DNA from: Fistularia commersonii | Taxonomy: Eukaryota; Chordata; Actinopteri; Syngnathiformes; Fistulariidae | Assembly: GCA_037954325.1 (NCBI GenBank) | Contig: JBBMNZ010000026.1 | Coordinates: forward strand, 1,039,501 to 1,103,500 | Reading direction: 5' to 3' | DNA: 64,000 bases | Shown here: positions 59,036 through 64,000 of the stretch, piece after piece | Numbering within the stretch: position 1 is the stretch's first letter | Layout: each line of letters opens with the position of its first letter | Notes under the pieces: model-generated | Databases searched by the model: none | Seen by the model: the letters and a program-made list of their open reading frames with translations, nothing else | Told to the model about the DNA's origin: nothing | Program-made: the position numbers and the translations under genes

Positions 59036-60035
59036 GGGGCTTTGGCCTTCAGGTGTCTCCACAGCCAATCCACCTTCTCCATGTAGCCCGAATCTCTGGA
59101 TCCTCCTCGCTCACACCAACTACCTTCATGTCCTCTCTCACTACGTCCATCAGTCTTCTCTTTGGTCTTCCTCTCGACCTCCAATCCCAGTACTATCCCT
59201 CCTCTGTCCATGACCCGACCTTCTCAGTCTGGCTTCTCTGACCTTCTCTCCAAAACATCTAACATGTGCTGTTCCTCTGATGGACTCATTCCTGATCCTC
59301 TCCATCCTGGTCACTCCCAAAGAGAACCGCAACATCTTCATCTCTGCAACCTCTAGTTCTGCCTGCTGTCTTTTGGTCATTGGAACAGTTTCTAGTCCAA
59401 ACATCATCGCTGGTCTCACCACTGTCTTGTACACCTTTCCTTTCCTTCTGGCTGGTGTTCTTCTATCTCTTGGTACCCCTGACACTTTTCTCCACCCATT
59501 CCAACCTGCTTGAACCCGTTTCTTCACCTCTTCTCCACACTCTCCTACGCTCTGGACTGTTGACCCCAAGTACCTGAAGTCCTCCACCTTCTTGATCTCC
59601 ACTCCCTGTAGCCTCAGTGTTCCTCTCATTCACACACATATATTCTGTCTTGCTGGGACTCACCTTCATTCCTCTTCTTTCCAGAGCATACCTCCACCTC
59701 TCTAGATGTTCCTCTACCTGTTCCCTGCGCTCACTGCAGATCACAATGTCTTCTGCAAACATCACAGTCCATGGAGATTCCTGTCTCACCTCATCTATCA
59801 GCCTGTCCATCACGTCTGCAAACAAGAAGGAGGTCAGAGCTGATCCCTGATGGAGTCCCACCTCCACCTTCAACTTCTCTGTTACACCTACAGCACACCT
59901 CACCACTGTCTCATAGCGAGCATACATGTCCTGCACCAGTCCAACATACTTCTCTGTCACTCCAGACTTCCTCAAACAATAACAGAGTTCCACTTTCGGC
60001 ACCCAGTTGTATGCTTTTTCTAGGTCTATATATTT
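59036..60035 (-). mobile_element. RTE-like LINE fragment (copy G), the longest copy
   Basis: The - strand begins at RT motif A, DLEKAYNWVPKVELCYCLRK, and continues VGLHQGSALTSFLFADVMDR. The second catalytic box is FAEDIVICSERREQVEEHLE, where the usual FADD has become FAED. Then follow the blocks shared with copies A and E, up to GLETVPMTKRQQAELEVAEM and the 3' end near 59040. A deletion removes the GYIGRRMLELE region, and frames shift near 59600. Inactive. No clear target-site duplication was found. Confidence 0.88.
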
Positions 60036-61089
60036 ATATATATCGATTTTTAGATTAGCTCTATTCAATGAAAGAGCGTGTTTCGGCATTTTTCTGTGAA
60101 ATTATTAATAAATAAATGATTCCCTAGAGGAAATCCAACCAAGGATCTTCTTAAAAAAACAACTAAAATTTATGTACAATGTATCACTGTCTGTTTTATT
60201 TTATCCGTGACAATTGATAATCACGTCAATCAGTTTTCACGAAACAATTAACCTCTTTTCCCAATTTTCGAGCGCGAGACGTTGATTCTTTTTTTAATTC
60301 ATCACTCTTCTCAGCCCGACAGAAACACTTGGTCTTTCTATCATGTGGGGAATTCATGTGCAAGAACATCATAATCTAATTTAAACCCTGTGGAAAATGT
60401 AGCGGAGGAAATGGCCAACACTTCCCCTCGGGGATTACCCGAGCGGAAGTATAAAGTAGCTTTGCATGGACGGACTCCAGTCGAGTATAAGTACTCGATT
60501 ACTCTCCAGCCGTTGTGTCAATGAAGAGTGGATGCGTCCAGGTTCATCGTCCACCTTCCATGAAGAATTATCCTGGAGCCGCGGATCTCTAATCGCACAG
60601 GCAGCCCATCGCCGGCTCTGCGCGGCGGACGCTAATGTGCTTGTGTAAACAGGAAAACGACGCGATGGCGAGCAAGACGTATATAAATATAGCCAAACGC
60701 GACAGGAATCCAAAATAATTCAGACCTCTCACCCGCTTAGCCTATTTTTTTCCAACTTTATGACTTTTCCTAAAGAGACCCCATAATTAGAAAAAGTGAT
60801 ACTTCTTTTTTGTTTATGTTTCCATGTGAGCTGAAAACCACTAGGGTACAACGATTGTCTTATGGGTCATTTTTGACCCGTAGTGGACAAGGTGAGTAAA
60901 CACAAAGTTAATATCGCACGAGGGTTAAAAACGTCGTCCAGACGTCGTCCCACGTCTTAAACCCGGCCTCCGAGCGTCTCCCCTTTGGTCGCAAAACCCA
61001 GAGAAGGTCGACCTTTGACCCCAAACATGTCCATCTCCTCGATTCCCAGCAACTCCGCAAATCCTTATCGCCGCGCCGCCACCCACGCT
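60036..61089. other. intergenic, nothing recognised
   Basis: Ordinary AT-rich sequence without an exon, repeat family or RNA gene that I can support. Confidence 0.5.
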
Positions 61090-61480
61090 GAGTGGAATTC
61101 ATGCCGCATATTTATTCTATAATATATATATTTTATAAGTATATCATATGATATATATTATTCTATAATATATATAATATATATATTTATTATATAATAT
61201 ATGTATTATATATACAATATATTATTCTAAAATATATATGCTATGTATATTTATTCTATAATGTATATAATATATAATATATGTATTATATATGATATAT
61301 ATCATTCTATAATATATGTATTATATATATATAATATATATTATTCTATAATATATATATCTATTTATTCAAATATTTATTCTATGATATGTATAATATA
61401 TATATGATATAAATATATATATAAAATATATATAATATATATACAAAAATATTATATTCTTTAATATATACATATATATA
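61090..61480. repeat. AT-rich low-complexity block (TA-based)
   Basis: About 390 bp composed almost only of A and T with many TATATA and ATATAT runs and recurrent ATTCTATAATATATA units spaced about 50-70 bp apart. Confidence 0.9.
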
Positions 61481-61484
61481 TATA

Positions 61485-61575
61485 TATTACATTACATTAC
61501 ATTACATTACATTACATTACATTGCATTTGGCAGAAGCTTTTATCCAAAGGGACTTACAATAGAGGACATATTAT
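61485..61575 (-). mobile_element. L2/UnaL2-type retroposon 3' tail with terminal (ATTAC)n
   Basis: (ATTAC)n at 61485-61523, then GCATTTGGCAGAAGCTTTTA and TCCAAAGGGACTTACAATAG. The complement is the same tail as at 858-925. The terminal pentamer array is the usual tail repeat of this class. Confidence 0.8.
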
Positions 61576-62689
61576 GTCCTATATCATATTCTATATATTA
61601 TAGAATATGATATAATTCTCTTTTTTTTTCTTTTTTTTTCTTATTATCTATTTACTTTGGATTTTTATTTTTGATGTTCACATGTCCCTCGGGGGAAAAA
61701 AAAATTCTTATTCCGATATAAACGAATCTCGCCCCGCCGCCCCTTCCCGGCCCCCCGGGGTCGGGATGGTCCTCCGCCCTCCCGGCATCCACAACCGCCC
61801 CCCGGTATCCGCCTTCGCCGTTTCCGTGACGATTCCCGAGCTCGGCGACTCGGAGCCGCAGGCCGGATTCGGCAGCGGACCGGGAGGAGGTGGATCCTTC
61901 ACCGCCTCCGTGGTGAATCACGAGTGAGTCAAGCAGGTTGACCTACTCCCCGCAGCTTACCGCTGCAGTCCATATAGCTCACCTCTCGCTCGCACTCCTC
62001 CGTTCCCCGCGGACGCCGCCCACTCAGCAGCAGCTGCACGTGCATGAAAAGGGTGGAGGTAGAGCGGCCACCTTTTAGCGGCGTGTCCGTTTCCACATTT
62101 AAAGGGTGAGTTCACGGAGCTTGCCGGAGTCGCAGGATTCCCTCCGTCCCTTTCCTTTCACGCCTTCGCTATATTGTCATTCGTAAACGTGGAACTGTTA
62201 CCGCGGCGATAATCGTTCGCGTTCTCGGCGTTCCCTTCTCCTGACTTGGCCGGAGCTCGGCGTGCGCTGAAAATCAATACATGTGCCAGAGCGAGACACG
62301 TACTTTGCCAGTGAATATCAATTAGCTGTTGTTTCTCCGTCTAATTGTGGAGGGGTGATGGTCTGCCAAGAGATGTCGTTCGTTGCTCATCTCCATTTGC
62401 GCTCCACAGATATGGATTTTTTTTTCCTCCTCCTCCTCCGCCGGCTAATGCCATAAATGAAGAAAACACAAAAGTGAACCTCTTTAAATTTATTTCAAAG
62501 CGTCCGTAATGGAGCGATTAGCCGTCGGTCGCTCAGTTAATAGCCTTTTACTCTTCTGACAATCGATCTCTTTGAGTCGGAGAGGAAGAAACCGCTCTGT
62601 CTGATGAATCCGCGGCTGTTGGATAAACTGAACTCCACCTGGAGCAGCGATATTCATGAAAAATCCATATTCATTCATTCATTTACACC

Positions 62690-62880
62690 GCATACCGTGA
62701 TTGGACGGGAGGCGGGGTTTCACCCTCGACCAACCAATCACAGGGACACTTGCAGAGATAAACATTCACCTGTCAATCAGAAACATCCATTCACACGTCC
62801 GGAGAACGTAGGGTCTCCAGTGAAGCTCCTGCGTCATCTGGACTATGGAAGGAAGAACATGGAGCCTCCACACAGGAAGT
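62690..62880 (+). repeat. dispersed fish repeat copy
   Basis: GTGATTGGACGGGAGGCGGG, CCAACCAATCACAGGGACAC, AACATTCACCTGTCAATC, TCCAGTGAAGCTCCTGCG, then AACATGGAGCCTCCACACAG. It has the same order as 58764-59010, with the middle part shortened. Confidence 0.65.
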
Positions 62881-62924
62881 GCCTCCACCAACGTGCTGTG
62901 ATGAAAAATATAAAAAGTGCTCCA

Positions 62925-63300
62925 TCTCAGTCATCCAAGTCATGGAGAACTCTTGATGAGATCTTCTCGTCTTGAAGACTCAGAAACAGCCCGTCACCAA
63001 GGTGCAACCGCGTAGTGGGATCCACACCAAGATGGACCAGGGCCTTCTGCACCCTCCAGACAACCAGGAAAGACCCACCACCGGGAACGTCCAACTCCGA
63101 GCTTCTGCACATCAACTCTTCCATTTTCACAACAAGCCACCAGAACCTAGACACGCCCAAAACCCTGAAGGTTACATGAGGAACCTCCTTGCAGGTCATT
63201 AGGACTGAAGAAACCTCCGGCACGAGGGGCTGAAACATCTTCAAGTGAAGAAATTCAAGTCCAGTTGAAGAAGATTTGTGATAGGTGAACACGCGTGACT
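62925..63300. repeat. probable dispersed repeat fragment
   Basis: GACTGAAGAAACCTCCGGCA, then GAAACATCTTCAAGTGAAG and AAGTCCAGTTGAAG, resembles a motif very common in fish DNA (ACTGAAGAAGC...GAAACGTCTTCAAG). I cannot place it in a named family with confidence. The rest to 64000 shows no feature. Confidence 0.4.
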
Positions 63301-64000
63301 TCACAAAGAAGCTAATCTTTTTGTCCTTCGCCTCGTCGTATATTTAAGGGGAACCTTAAACAAAATTCAGGCGTCGCCACACGTTCGTAATCTGTATTCA
63401 CAGTTAATTAAAGTAGGAAATAGACGTGACCTACATCGGCAAACATTAGAGCAGTCAAAAGAAAATCTGGTGCACATTAGACATGGACTCTGGCTCATCC
63501 CGGCTCTCCTTTCTGTGTGACTCAGACCGAGCCCGATGTGGGAAATGGAGTGGGCGTGAACGTGCATCTCGCGGATGCATTCGCTCCGTTAATATGTTTT
63601 TGTTTTGTTTTTTTTGCGCATGTGTTTGATTGCGCGGTAAGGCCACGCCCAGGCGTGTGCAGAAAAGTGCGCGCCGCCGAGCTTATTCGGAGAATTTCAC
63701 ATCCCTCTGGAGATTGTTAAAAGTTGGAGGCATCAGCTGCACCTCGCCCGGCGAAAGGTTTACGGAGGAGGATCGTCGGAGAAACGATCGTCCAGATGTG
63801 GTCGTCTGCTCGCCGGAGCGATTCGGCGCTGATGAAGAAAAGGCGGAAAAAAAAATGGCTGCTATTTAAGGAGCCGGTTATTGTCTTCCTCTCAAAAGGG
63901 AAAGGCTTTTTAATCCCTGGAGAAAAACGTGCCAGATGGCTCGGCCCCATCAGCTTTGATGACTTGTGTAAGAGTGTCTGGGCATGCATATGGGTGTGTG

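Overview
The window is vertebrate nuclear DNA, almost certainly from a teleost fish with a fairly compact genome. The genes are split into many short exons with GT-AG introns. The introns carry fish-type retroelements (an RTE-like LINE, L2/Rex1-type LINE tails, a pogo/Tigger element) and many CA/GT microsatellites. I found no bacterial, phage or viral genes and no complete RNA gene.

Layout: (1) Positions 3-23631, + strand: the C-terminal 1,331 codons or so of dmxl1 (rabconnectin-3 alpha). I reconstructed 25 exons with consistent phases; the 5' part of the gene lies off the left edge. Its 3' UTR and candidate poly(A) signals follow to about 26.4 kb. (2) Positions 27758-47497, - strand: complete hsd17b4 (peroxisomal multifunctional enzyme type 2). 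Its 25 coding exons sum to 2,229 bp (742 aa) and the protein ends in the peroxisomal signal AKL. (3) Positions 50262-55209, + strand: complete two-exon prr16 (Largen), 319 aa. (4) 55.2-64 kb: prr16 3' sequence, then gene-poor DNA with LINE fragments, microsatellites and a long AT-rich block. I recognise no gene there.

The neighbourhood dmxl1 - hsd17b4 - prr16 matches human 5q23 in content. Here hsd17b4 points toward dmxl1 (tail to tail), and nothing resembling TNFAIP8 lies between them; from memory TNFAIP8 sits there in human. Base composition shifts from AT-richer (dmxl1) to GC- and CpG-rich (hsd17b4 and prr16) near 27.5 kb.

The three genes are not one pathway. Dmxl1 works with WDR7 in V-ATPase assembly, Hsd17b4 carries out steps 2 and 3 of peroxisomal beta-oxidation, and Prr16 is a cell-size regulator. 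I see no undescribed biological system. The best leads are a candidate 31-codon cassette exon in dmxl1, (TG)n tracts set directly upstream of several splice acceptors in both large genes, a C28 tract at an hsd17b4 acceptor, two 5'-truncated LINE insertions with readable target-site duplications, and the local gene-order change.
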